Source of the DNA: Ctenosaura bakeri
Lineage: Eukaryota; Chordata; Lepidosauria; Squamata; Iguanidae
NCBI GenBank assembly: GCA_948474755.1
Contig: CAOLHI010000078.1
Span: 744,001 to 808,000, forward strand
Direction: 5' to 3'
DNA length: 64,000 nucleotides
The notes below the pieces were generated by a model. The model ran no database searches. It had not been told where the DNA came from and saw nothing but the letters and a program-made list of their open reading frames with translations. The translations under genes and the position numbers were made by a program. This document shows positions 11,251 to 23,559 of the stretch, one piece after another. How positions within the stretch are numbered: the stretch's first letter is position 1; each line of letters starts with the position of its first letter.

Positions 11251-13449
11251 TCTCCTTCGCAATGATAGATAAACTTGTTAAGCTTTATCTGTAGAACCAT
11301 AGTGGTGCCGCCATTGTACGTAATCAGTGAAAACATATGCCCTATGCTACATTCTGTCTAATGTCACAGCCTGTCATTTTAATCTGTTCATTTAATTTAA
11401 ACTTTGAAATAGAAAAGATTGTAGGTCAGAAACATAGCCATCTGGGCGTACATCCCACTAATAAGAGCTATAAACAGAATAATATCTATTTCTAGTGCAT
11501 GTTACTTGGATCGCTCACCTGCGGGAATTTTGTTCTGTTGAGAAGAAGATGACCACTTAATTGCACGGGGTGATATTTAGCACCTAAGATAAGTAGGATC
11601 ACTGCTTCTAAAACAGGCTTGGGGTTGGCCCTGTCATTAGGCAGTCAGATGACTGCCTCAGGCAGCAAGTTTTGGGTGTCATGAGCAGGCAGCAAATTGT
11701 TAGTATTTTACTTGGTTGTTACAGTATCTCTTGCCCTCAGAGAATGGCAGTGGTGCTCTTGAGATTTTCCGCCTCACGGGCCAAAATACCTACCCTGGCT
11801 TTGGGTCCTGTGCATCTTGATTTTCAGAGGCAGGAGAGCAGGGAGTTTTCGATCGGGTCAGGCAGCAGAATGACTTGGGCCAACCGTGCAGGTTTCTTTC
11901 TTTCACTGTCTGCTTTTCCTTTCTTCATGGCTCTTCCTTGAAGCACAGTCCACATTTCCTTTGATAGTAAAGGTTGATTTTGTTTTTGTTTGATTTAAAA
12001 CAGAAGGAAAGTGGGGCAAAATTCAAAGTTTAAAATTTAAAACTTAATTCATTGGCTATTTCTGTCAGGAAGTTTGATTATTAAAACCTCAAATCTGAAC
12101 ACTTCTAGTAAGTCCTGTTGATTTCCATGGTTGGTAACCATGGAACCATGGTTCCATGGTTAGGTTGGTAGACTGAACAAGGATATGGTCATAAATAGGA
12201 GTAGAAAAAAATGTGTGATTATTTGTTCTTAGGTTAAAAAACAAGTTTCCTGACTGTTGGGAAACCCTGCCAGGAAGAATAACAGACCAGTGAGAATTTT
12301 GTGCTGCTTTCTTGTGGCATTCAACATTGTGAAGTTTCCTATGCAGGAAAACAGGTTTTCTGAGCAGAAAACTGGTTTTCTTTTCTTCACCAATAAGTGA
12401 CTAACTAACTAAATTAGTAAGTAAGTGTATTTCTTTTCAAAATGACTCCTTTGCATTACTTTGGGGATAGTTGAATACAGAGAGAATACTGCAGGGGGAT
12501 ATTTGTTTTTTCATGTAGCAAGGAGAAAAGTGCTATAAATGTCCTTCCTCAAAAGCTGTCAACAAAACAACAGAAGAGGATTTTCACCCCTAGAAGTGGT
12601 CACTAGCTACTTGCAGTGTGGCCACACTAGCTGCTTAACATTGTAAATCTTCTGTGTTTGTTTACTGACTTCAGCGCTAGTCCATTCCTCTGTACAAAAC
12701 TGGATTCATTTGTAGAAGAAGCAAATCTCTGCTTTTAACCCTGAATTTGCCTCAGTAATGTTAAAAAAGCAAAAGGTGAGGAATCAAATATAAAGAGCAG
12801 AAGAGGTGTTTATGGGGAGGATGCAAGTGAATCTCTCCCCATGTTCTTAGTTTTCCAGTCTGTCTCCCAGTGTTTATTTTCTGTCAGCTCCATTACTCAA
12901 AGTGAGCATGGCTCGGACAAAAACATCTCTGAAGTTGGGCAGATGGAGATGGATTCTGCACTCCTCACCCATATACCCCCTTTACTTTTTAAACCAGTAC
13001 CTTTTCTCCTGCTTTCTAGTGATTGGAACAGATCTAGGATTAGACGCACAGATTCCTCACTAGAGCCTATGTGTATAACTTGTTCATATGGCAGTCTGTT
13101 ATGTCTGTGGTCATCCAAAACTACTCTCCTGTTGACTACTGTGTGAATCAGCCATGTTCAACCACCACATAAGTGACTGTGACATATACAAAGGTTTGTT
13201 TTTTTATGGTCTTAGTTCATTAGTGCTCATGTTTAAATTTGTCTTAAGGCTTTTATGGGAGGGAAATGGGCCAATTTGCATTTCCTATAAAACTTAAATT
13301 CTCTTGGCAGTATTCTAGATCATGTATTCTGGGTAAGGACTTTGGCTGGAGTTTTGAACAATCATGATAAAGTTACTGTGGCCACTTTTTCTTTAACTGA
13401 TAGCATCTTGTGCAGTATTTTAGATGTATGCAGTTTCTCCAAGAAACAT

Positions 13450-13640
13450 AGAAAACTGCTTTGTACAAAATCATTCCATTGGCCCATCTAACTTAGTTTG
13501 TGTGTTCTAACTGGCAAAGCTTCTCTGGTGTTTCAGACAGGGTTTTTTTTCTGACCTTACCTGGAAATGCCAGGGACACAATTTGCAATTTTTTGCGTGC
13601 AGCACATGTATTCTACCACTGAGCTAAGTCCCCTTCTTCT
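13450..13640. repeat. old tRNA-like retroposon fragment
   Basis: The block CATTGGCCCATCTAACTTAG, then ACCTGGAAATGCCAGGGACA, then ATTCTACCACTGAGCTAA is a common dispersed reptile repeat with a tRNA-like end. A shorter relative lies at about 57070-57135. Family name not assigned. Confidence 0.5.
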
Positions 13641-14259
13641 CATGTATACGTTTCCATGGCAAACTTTGCTTGAAAACAGTGCTATGCTCATCCAAAGTCT
13701 AGTAAAAGCTGACCTCATTATTGTTGATACTGAAAAAAATGCTACTTGTCATATCATTTTTTTCCACCTCCTCATGAAATAAAACTTAATTCATTTCAGG
13801 AAAAGTGACTCCTAAAGTAGATGCCGTAAGAAAAAAATGTTTATTACAGTCGCGACTGCCCAAGTTTCTGGGGAAAGTATGCAAAAAAGAAAAGCCTATT
13901 ATTTAAGGTAGATGTGATTTCAATCCCATAGTTTACTACATGTTACTAAAGTTGCTTTATTTTTATTTTTTTATCCACACTGCAACTTGAAAAGTAATTG
14001 CTGTTTGTACATCTGCAGTGCAGAGATCAAACTCTCTTTGTTAGATCATGTTGCAGTACATATTGTTTTTTTCACAAGATTGATGGAGCAATAAGAAGCT
14101 TCTGTCTGTTGGATGAAGATGAAGCAATGAGCTTGCATTTGATAATGAAGCTTGTGCTAAGATATTCTTATTTTGCAACAGATTGCTATTGATGATTTCA
14201 AATGTACGAAAGTGATTTGTAGGCAGCAACCTAATTTGAGAACTTTTCCCAAGAGCAGA

Positions 14260-14375
14260 GCTTGGGGAAGTTACTCTAGGACTACAACTCCCAGAATCCT
14301 CCAACCAACCAAAAGTCCTCAGCATGGCCACTGACCATGCTGGCTGGGAGATTCTTGAAGCTGTAGTAAAAATGT
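14260..14375. repeat. snap-back MITE fragment, GACTACAACTCCCAGAATCC type
   Basis: AGGACTACAACTCCCAGAAT faces GCTGGCTGGGAGATTCTTGAAGCTGTAGT, an inverted arrangement with arms decayed by several mismatches. Confidence 0.6.
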
Positions 14376-14429
14376 AATGTTTCCAAGCTCTGTCTCAAGA
14401 TTATTGTTCTGGGTTGCAATTTAGCACTA

Positions 14430-14893
14430 CAGTTGACCCCACACATTTGCAGATTTACCTTCTATAAATGTGATTATTCTTGCAAGTTCAGGCACTTCTT
14501 TTCCAGGGAAACCATCTCTCTCAGCAGCTCCAATCAGGTTATGCAGCCTTTTAAAAACCCACCTCTGGTCCTCCTCCTCCTCCTCCATCAGCCGCTGCCT
14601 GACCAGCTAAGGACAGCTTGCAGCCTGATTTCTTAGGACCACCAACCCTCTCTCGATGCCCTCACATACCCAAAGAAGGAGATGGGCAAGAGGGAGGAAG
14701 TATAGGGTAACCGTGCCATCTCTCCATCCTTTCTTCTCCTTTTCTTCACCTGGTTTGGACCTTGGGTACCTATTTTTCCCAGCATGCCTTGGCCCCCTTC
14801 CCACAGACACACATCCATTTTGATATTTGCAGTTTTCTCACTTTTGTGAGGGGTTTTGTGCCCCTAACCCTAGTGAATGTGGAGGGCTGACTG
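14430..14893. mobile_element. Tigger/pogo-like non-autonomous mariner element
   Basis: The left end CAGTTGACCCCACACATTTGC and right end GTGAATGTGGAGGGCTGACTG are inverted repeats flanked on each side by TA (14428-14429 and 14894-14895), the Tc1/mariner target duplication. CAGTTGACCC-type termini are typical of the Tigger/pogo branch. The 464-bp body has no transposase frame. Confidence 0.75.
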
Positions 14894-14895
14894 TA

Positions 14896-17800
14896 TTGAT
14901 TATATATATTGCAACCAAGTTAGGAATGACTGTACGTGTTTCTGACACAGTACAGGAATTTTAACTGAAGATCACATCTCAATCTTATATTCATTTCCAG
15001 CTTCAACAGTGCATGTTATTTTATTATTCCAAATTTGGAGAAAGATGATACTTGAGAATTTTATGTATTTTAATTTATTAATTATATTGTCACCCTGCCT
15101 TTCTTCCAATTAACTCAAAGGGTTGCATATGGAGTTTTCTCTTTTTTGTCCTTCCATTTTCACAAGAACCCTGTGAGGTTGTTTAGTCTGAAGGACAATG
15201 CTGCTCCTGAAATCATCCAGCTTAGTGGCTGAGGGAGCATTTAAACTTTGTTCTCTTCACTTTCTTTTAAAGATAAACTTCAGGTGATAATCAGGAGTAG
15301 AAATCCACATGATCATAGTGCACTCCAGACGTAGGTTCCTGACACTTCTTGACTCCAGTGTTATCAGTGAGATCCAAAGGTGAATGTTAAAGTGACTCAT
15401 CAAGGTCACTTAATGCTTATGATTTGTCTAAGTGCCTCGTAGATACAAAGAATGTGAAGCCTTTTCACTGGCATGCCCTTAGCTGTCATTATAACACATT
15501 TGCCTTTCTGCAAATTCCTCTGCAACTGATGGTCATGTTTCAATGACAGTATATGTCGGAGGTGCACAACATGGAGCCTCAGGGTGCCACCTGGCCCTTG
15601 GCTGCTCAGTGCAACCCTGTGTATTTCTCCCCACTCCCCAGATCATAATTTGGGTGGCAAGGAGTGAGGGAAACGCTGCTGTGGTGCTTCTATTTGCATA
15701 GCTGGCAGAGTGACCTCAGTTTGCGGAAAAGGTTAAAGTCCCTCCCAACCCTAGTAACCTTTTTCTGAAATTTCTGTTTTCTGCTTTGTGTATATATATG
15801 CCTTCAGGTTACCTGTTGAGTTATGGCACTCCCATGAATTTCATAAAAGGAGTGGACTTGGTGGAAATTGCTGAGGGGATAGCCTTTCATCTTCACCCCT
15901 CTGGAGGTCCCTAGATTTTGGAAAGTGGGGAAGAGTGAGGTGAATGTATATGTATGGAGATTTGGAGTGTGATAATATGTGGGTGTACATAGAAATGCAA
16001 CTCTTGACCTCCCAGGTAACCTCAGGTGTGGTCCCCAGGGCTGAAAAGTTGTGCTTCTTTGATGTATATAGACCACTGCTGTCTTGATTTCTATTTTCTA
16101 TGAGAGCTGGTGCTTACAGCTTATGCATATTTAATACAGTTATTCTTAGGTTCCAGAGCTGCAACTACCCCTCAAGGCAGAAGCTCTGCTTACAGTATGT
16201 TACCTTTAAATGAGCTTGCTTGGAGACTGGCTTGGAGCTGAAGACAAAGGAGGGAGGGCTGCTAGGTTAGGTGGTTTCTGCTACCTGAAGTAGAGAAGTC
16301 TAGATCTACACAGCTCACTGGCTGTCCTGAAGTGAAGGAAACAGATCCTTCTGATCTTTAGGTGCAGAAGTATTCTAGAATATTTGCTCAATTTATATGT
16401 ATAGTGGATCTTTAAAAATCCAGTTATGTTCCATTTTCTTCCCCCCTTCAGTTGTGTTATCTCTTTTGAAAAGCACTTTCATTCCCTATGAATGAATATG
16501 CTAGGTTTCACAATCTTTACTCTCTCTCTCTTTTTAATGAATCATTTCCATCTCTTTAAAATAGTGGGTGGCTAACTTTGCTTCATTATTCTTGGTAGCT
16601 ACAATTTCAGTATTTAACACATAGCAGGCGTTGGTATTTTAGAGGCTGTAGGTTTGCTGCTTGAGTTGCTATCCTGGAGTAAACTTCTGAACTACTGGCT
16701 TCATTGGATAATTTTCTCATTCTGAAGATTACTGAGGAATTTGTCTTTCATGGGACAGGATATTTACAGCTTAGTGCGGACATCAGTGTTTTTTAATCAC
16801 CCTCTTGTCTTTTATTGATATTTATATTCTGTCTAGTCATTTTTGCTGAGACTTGAGGGAAACTTATTAAAGAGATGTTGAGAAGAATTTGGTTGGTGAA
16901 TGAGAACTATTGCTATAACTTTGGGTTTAATCCAGACTTAATCATATTTATATTCGTTGAAATAAATGGGACTTTGACATACTGACTTCTAAGCCCTATT
17001 AATTTCTTTTATAAGTGTGTCAAACAGACACATGTAATGCATTGTGCTGTAGTATTGCCCCATAAGAGAAAGGGAAAAGATGTTTGTCATTTTAGGACAC
17101 ATCTACACTATGGATTTTAATTGGTTTCACACTCTTTTGACTATATTGGTAACTCTGCAAGAACCAAGGGCACTGAAAGCTTTGAGTGATGTGATTAAAG
17201 AACTGCAGTACACAGGCCTGCCATACCACCATAGATTCCAGGCCTGTATGGTCAAGAGCCATAACAGTAAAACAGATTTGAGGCTGGCTTTAATATTTTG
17301 TATTGCAGGAGAGGCCTTTAGCACCTTGAAAAGAAAATGTCCATGTGTGGAGTACTGGTCTTTGGCGGGGACTGATATTCTCTCCATTTTGAAAGAGCAT
17401 CTTCACAATTTGGGAAGATAATTCTTCTATATTTAAAATGGAGCCTTTCCCCCCTTTTTGATAGAGTGACTGTGCGTTGTGTAGCTTCTGTTACTAATAA
17501 ATGGCAATGGTAATAAATAGTTTTTCTTGCATTCATATTTTGGGGACTTAAAATAAGCATATCCTATAATTACAGCCCTCATGCGATGTCATGTTGGAAA
17601 TGAATTCTTTGAGCCAAATGTTCAAGTTAAGATATCATAAGCATCCTGTCATAAAGTTCACACAACAAGGGGTGTGCAGTGCTATGTGCAGTCTGGGATT
17701 TTAAAATAGATGCCCTGTGCCCCAAAAAAGCTGAATTGTGCCAGTGTCGCAGACTCTATAGCTTTTTTTTAAGTGTCTGTATGATTCAGTTTCCTGAACC

Positions 17801-19782
17801 ATGTAGCAAGGAGTGAACTTTTTGTGCTGAATACTGAAGAACACTGCAAGACCCCAAAGAAACCTGTATCTAACCACCTACTGAAATGAAGTCCATGTAC
17901 GTGTAGTAGCATCTGCTAATATTCCTCACTGGTTATCTGTATCTCATTTCCTTCCTTCCATCAGTTCCTCTCCCCTGTGGGGCATGGACTTGTCTTTTTG
18001 CTTATCGTATTCTATAAAGGACCATGTATTGCTGCAGCACTGTATAAAAATAAGACTGCTGTTTTTAGCACTGAAATTTTACCAGGTATTGTCCATGCTT
18101 TTTCAAGCTTGATTTCAGATTTTGGTTTTCCTTGGTTTTTGCAAAAGATGACAAAAAGCTGTGACTCCTAGATTGTTAAAGGTTGAATTTTGACCAGTTT
18201 GGCCAAATGTTGTGATTAGTTTGGCTAAATGTTGTGATTGCAGCATTCTGGAAAGATGCTAAAAGATTTGAATGTTTGGAGCTTTCCCAAGTACTTGTTG
18301 GACTGAGATGCATGCAGTAAACCCATTTACAAGCTCTCACTTCCCCAGGGATTTCTACCACTTTGCTCCAATAACTTGTGGTGAAAGAATTGCCATATTG
18401 AATATCCCTAAATTTGTTTGGTGTATCTGTTCTTAAGAGATACTTTGAAAAGCACTCATAGAAGAAAAGAAAAAAGAAAAATATGTCTCCTCTGTCCCTT
18501 TAATGTCCTCTCAACAGTCCAGGAAGTTAGGTACATGATCTGTGAGGCTGAGAGAAATTAAGCTGGCTAAAGGTTTTCTCCATGAGGCCACACAGACACA
18601 CACAGCCACCTAAAGAGTGAAGGGCAAAGTCCAGCTGTCTTGTGCATTCTCTTGCAAGAAAAATGGTTTCCATCAGGGTTTTAGGAGCCAGTTGTAGGAG
18701 TAAGCAATGTAGTCTGCCAACACATTAAAACTTCCCTTTACAAACTTGATGTCTAGAAATATGTAGGTGTATTCTTGTTCTAAGGCAAGGGCTAATATTC
18801 TCAGTCCATGGAGAGCTGCATTCTAAATACTCTCTTTCTTCCACCCCCATAATGGATGTTGAGGGAGAAAGAGTTCTGTGCATTGGAAACAGTGTGAATC
18901 TGGTGCTAATCCAACCACCTCTATGAAGTCTCAAAGCATCAACAAACACTGTATGTTTTTGTTGGTTTATTTTTGTATGCTGAGCTCTTTGGTGGCTTGG
19001 CAAAGCTGTTAGGTGTGTCTGTTTTGTTCCTTATCTCTTCCTTTATCTCTCTGTATATTTTCATGAACCCATTCTAATAATATACTGGAGTAAGTCCAAG
19101 ACAAACTCTGCTGTAATAAAAGAACAGGAAAAAAAGTACAGCCCTAATATGAGTTGAGTATACAGAGAAATGTGAGTTTACATGGAAATGGGTAACTTCA
19201 AAAGTCTGCAAAACATGATACATGAGTCAATGTCACCAATATTCAAGCCAGAGTGTATTTTCTATAATCCTATCAAAACGCAAAGAACATACTCAAAATG
19301 CATTCTGCCAATAGTAAGATTGGAAGAGGAGAAAATTATAATTATAATCTTTAAAGACTTGGGCTGTCTGAAGACTTTAAGCACTTTGGAGCAGAACTAA
19401 AGTGGCAGAGGGTTAATAATGAGAGGAGCAGTAGCCATAGGACAAAGAAAAGAAGCTGTCTTAGGGAACATAAACTAACCAGTGTAATCTATAATCATTA
19501 ACCAGTGCAATCTGTCCCATACTTCAGATAAGCAATTTACATGTTTCCAAAATTTTTCTCAGTGACCTTGAGCACTAGAGACTTGTTTGTTTATGGTAGT
19601 TCAGTCTCAGGAGATGCTACATTCTGGGTCAGGTGCCGTCATCCATGTTTGTATAGTGAAGCTGTTTCGATCTGCTGTTTTAACATGTAGCTGTGGGCTA
19701 TTGAGGTTGAAATCCTATGTGCACTTCACTTGTAAATCCTACTGAATTTAATGGGACTTGCTTCAGAGAAGATACGTACCAG
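14896..19782. other. intronic stretch without recognised elements
   Basis: AT-rich intron. Short frames here (for example 17080-17421 and 18725-19003) have no recognisable domains and no splice-site support. Fragments such as GAAATAAATGGGACTTTGACAT near 16960 and AATTTAATGGGACTTGCTTC near 19745 resemble very old dispersed repeats. Confidence 0.5.
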
Positions 19783-20207
19783 GTTGTTGTTGTTGTATGT
19801 GCCATCAAGTAATTTCTGACTTATGACTACCCTAAAGTGAGCCTGTAATAGGATTTTCTTGATAGAACTTGTTCAGAGGAGCTTTGCCCTTGCTTTCCTC
19901 TGAGATTGAGAGAATGTGACTTGCTCAAGGTCACCCACTGGGTTTACATGCCTGAGTGGAGATTTGAACTGTGGTCTCCCAGAATCCTGGACCATTTCCG
20001 CACTAGACTGTTATAGTGCTGTTACTCCATTTTCAACATCCTATGGAATCCTGGGCTTTGCAGTTTAGGGAAGGGCCTCAAAGGCCCCTCCCTAAACTGC
20101 AAAACCCAGGATTCCATAGGATGTTGAAAGTGGAGTAATAACATTATAACAGTCTAGTGCAGAAATGGCCCTAATCCAAACTGAAACCATTACATCACAC
20201 TGGCTCT
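19783..20207 (-). mobile_element. Sauria SINE interrupted by a MITE
   Basis: Minus-strand SINE with tail TTGTTGTTGTTGTATGTGCC at the left, core GGTCACCCACTGGGTTTACAT in the middle and tRNA-like head at the right (CATCACACTGGCTCT). The head is split at AGAATCCTGG / CCTAATCCAAAC by the 179-bp MITE at 19991-20169. Confidence 0.88.
19991..20169. mobile_element. foldback MITE, GCCATTTCC family, nested in Sauria SINE
   Basis: This begins ACCATTTCCGCACTAGACTG and ends AGTGCAGAAATGGC with long complementary arms meeting near 20080. The flanking 5-mers CCTGG and CCTAA agree at 3 of 5 positions. The SINE consensus reads through as AGAATCCTAATCC once the element is ignored, which fits a 5-bp duplication with later change. 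Confidence 0.9.
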
Positions 20208-21351
20208 TATATCAGATTATACTGTCCATGTTATATGAACTTCTCTGCTTGTGAATCTGCAGTGAAAGGTAGGTGTTTCTCCTTCTTTAAGGTTCCTGGA
20301 CTGCTGTGTTGAATCTTAGCCTATTATTTCTCCTTTTTCTATGGTATTTTGGCCATCTTTCTGTTGTTGGGAGAGCTTAAAAACAGGCAATGCCTATTGT
20401 TATCAAGCCAGCCTTTGCTTTTTGTATGTGCCAGTTTGCCTTACAAAGCAAGAACTACCAGTAATGATTCTGTACAACAGACAAATCAGAAGCAGATTTT
20501 GCATGGTATATCATGTAACCAATGCATTATTGTAAAACCACTCTCATTGATCAATAAATTATTCTCAGAGAGTGACATCTGAGTAGACTTGGAAAGCTTG
20601 CCGTTTTCACCTCTCTTGAACTTGGGGAGGATCAAAGGTGCACAAATCCAGTTGCCACAGGAAACAGGATTCTCTTCCTCCCGTGTATACTGCCTATTCT
20701 TAGTCCTTATTTCCTTCCTTAATTAGAGCCAGGGCTTCTCACGGCATATCTGCAGCTCTTGGCTCTGGAATATATGCAGTAATGACGGGAATAAGACTTG
20801 TCAACAAGCAGACAGAGAAGACACTTCTTGTCAGTTGTATCTAGGACAGTGCTTGAGAGATTGGGATAAGTGACTTTGGTCTCTAGGAGAATTCAGACAT
20901 ACCTTTTCATGGCATGCTGGTTTTAGGTGTCTGCTCTACTTCATTTTGTGGATCTGAGGGAGGATGGAGATTATGTTAGTGAACCACCACCCTGCCGTTC
21001 AGCAGTCTCACTATTTGTGGTAGTGCAGGTAATCTTGGAACTGGTGTTGAGAGCACCAAGGCTGGCAGTCTCAGGAAACTTCCACTCCCACATCAAGGCT
21101 ACCTTGTCTGGGGAAGATCAGGTTTAATGAGTGCCATGACAACCATGAGACCTTTTCAAGTGATTTGGGGCTCAGCACTGAGACCAGCACTGAGTCACAA
21201 TTTGGATCTGTTCTGGTCAACAGTGGGCCATGTTTAAGGAAGCCACCTGTACCTCCATTGACACTGACTGGTAAGAAATAGATCAGTTTGGACCATTAGA
21301 CTATCTTCAGTGTCTGCTGGGATGGAGGAGCTATTTTGATGGTGCCCATCC

Positions 21352-21996
21352 TTTTTTTTTTTATAAATATTTTTATTGCCAAAAACACATACACAAGTAT
21401 CAGCGTAGGACAAGGAAACAAATCTTATAGACACATCTAAACAACAATATAAAATAGGAAAAGCAGAGGAGGGTGTAGCAAAAAATACAACAATTACTAC
21501 AATACAAGAGAACTTCCACCTGGAATGAAAGTCTCAATACAGAGAAAATATTAACCTCTCCATTGTAAGAAAAGGGAAAATACTACTTAGCCAAAGATAA
21601 ATAACCTTGAATCATCACCAACAGTCAATACATCCTATTATCAAACAGCTAATTAATCTTGAAACTATTACTATTAATAGCGCATACCCCTTTTCCTATA
21701 TACTATAATGGTAACAGTATTGTTGTACTTCCCTAGTCGTTCTAAGAGAAGAAGGCAACAGGCAACTTGTCTTCTACTTCTTTATCCTCCCACTGCATTG
21801 GTGTCCGAGGAGTATAGTAATAATAAATAAGTAGTGATAAAAATATCACCAATCAAGCCCAACAGAGAAAAAAATCTATTAAACCTTATACACACATCAG
21901 AAGAGAACATTTGGATTACAGTTCTATATAAGTAACTAATTTGGGTTGTTAGTGGGTCAACATTGAAAAGCAGGTATCGAGATTATTTAGTTTGGA
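21352..21996 (-). mobile_element. L1 3' end (5'-truncated)
   Basis: A poly-T run at 21352 is the poly-A tail of a minus-strand retroposon. The AT-rich body resembles the 3' region of the other L1s here. A near-identical target duplication GGTGCCCAT occurs at 21341-21349 and 22000-22008. No coding sequence of ORF2 reaches this copy. Confidence 0.7.
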
Positions 21997-22214
21997 GAGG
22001 GTGCCCATTCTTGAAGACCAGTGAATCTAGATTAGTGTTCTCAATTTTTGGTATTCTAAACATTCTGGATTTCAGTTTCCAGAAGCTCTAGCCGTATAGC
22101 CAGTGGTCAGGGCTTCAGGGAGTTAAGTCCAAAACATCTGGAAGGTAATGGTGGTAACAACTATCTAAGAGGTTTTCTGAATTCTATAAGGGAAGACTTT
22201 GCCTGAAGTCCTGA

Positions 22215-22388
22215 GAGAGAATTCGTCTCCCACCGCTCCCACGTGACCACGGGTGGCGGGGGGACGGCCTTTGCCACCCTCCCGCGAGAGGAGAGTGCGA
22301 CATTCGGGTGACGGGGAGGGGCGGGGCTTGCAGGCGCTATGTAAGGCTGTCCCGCCTCTCCCTCAGCCTCTCCGGTGCTTTGCTCCGC
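22215..22388. other. isolated GC-rich, CpG-dense patch in the intron
   Basis: About 170 bp with many CpGs, a GGGGCGGGG box near 22318 and CACGTG-like CCACGTGACCACG near 22238, in an otherwise AT-rich intron. It runs without a gap into a Sauria-type SINE tail at 22389. It could be the 5' part of a composite retroposon or a small regulatory CpG island. No open frame is convincing. Confidence 0.45.
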
Positions 22389-22507
22389 CTCAGAGGAGGA
22401 CAAAGGCAAATCCCCTCTGAACAAATCTTGCCAAGAAAATCCTGTGATTGATTTGCCATAGGGTTGTCATAAATTGGGAGTGACTTGAAGGCACATAACA
22501 ACAATAG
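22389..22507 (+). mobile_element. Sauria SINE 3' half
   Basis: CCTCAGAGGAGG, CTCTGAACAAATCTTGCCAA and GACTTGAAGGCACATAACAA are the core-to-tail parts of a Sauria SINE in plus orientation, ending in ACAACAA. The tRNA-like head is absent and replaced by the CpG-rich patch. Confidence 0.8.
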
Positions 22508-22820
22508 CATTAAAGGAAGACAGAAGCCTAAGTGACAGAGTTGAAAAAGTGGAGATTTCTGGCAGAAATGTAATTTGAAATAAGATCAGAAAGCATATTA
22601 TGTGACAAAGAGACAGAATAGTTTATGAGAAAAGGATCATTCTGATCTTCAAGTTTTATCCTCTGAAGATCTATTATTTATGTCTAGCCTTCCTCACTCT
22701 TTCCCCATTTTCTTTCCTCTGTCGAGTACTAGGTTGTTGTGGCAAGCATCCAAAATACTGTGTAAGGACTTTGGGATGAACTGAGCTAGCTTTTAACAGC
22801 AATGTTGCTGGAACTGAACT

Positions 22821-23034
22821 ATTGTTGTGTGCCTTTAAGTAGTTTCCAGTGTATGGAAGGCAAACTTGTCAGGATTTTCTTGCCAAGATTTGTTCAGAGG
22901 AGGTTTATTTGCCTTTGCCTTCCTCTGAGGCTGAGAGAATGTGGCTTGCCCAAGGTCTCCATAGGCAAGTGGGGATTTAAGCCCTGGTCTCCAGAGTCAT
23001 AGTCTAACACTCAAACCACTCCAGCACATTGGAC
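22821..23034 (-). mobile_element. Sauria SINE
   Basis: Minus-strand copy with tail ATTGTTGTGTGCCTTTAAGT at the left, TTGCCAAGATTTGTTCAGAG, CTTGCCCAAGGTCTCC, and a tRNA-like head (CTGGTCTCCAGAGTC, CACTCAAACCACTCC) at the right. Full length with a small deletion in the core. Confidence 0.85.
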
Positions 23035-23559
23035 CTTAGAACTGAACTATGGTTGTGGTGAAAAATACCTTTCTGATGCTTCATGTTGACTTAATGATAT
23101 GCATCTTTCTGTAGAAGACAGAGAACACAGATGTGTTTTTGCTACTAGTGCAGTACATTGTTTCCAAGTTTTATAATTCTAGAATGAATTGTAATTCTGG
23201 TTTTACCATTCTAGATGCATACCTGTGTTTGTGCGCTCTTGCGCGCTTTTCTCTCTCACTCACACACACACACACACTTAATCACCTAATTGTTATCTTA
23301 TAATGAATACAGGAGAAATCATGTGGAAGGCAGAACAGAGTTCTCTGTTGCTTCACAAAGCAGATCTAGGAATGATGGCTAGCAATTGTGCAGAGTGGGG
23401 AGGGGAGCATAATGCAGTTAGAAATAGAAGTACTTAGTAATAGTGTGAGCTATTTGACAGCAGTGGATTGCCATCTCTTGGGATAGTTACATGCTGCATT
23501 ACAAAACTTGCACTGAACAGATGTGCAGAAAATGGATGGACTGAGCAAAGAACAGAATG

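Noticed and set aside
17080..17421. 113-residue frame
   Set aside because: No recognisable domain, no splice sites or conserved neighbours; chance frame in intron.
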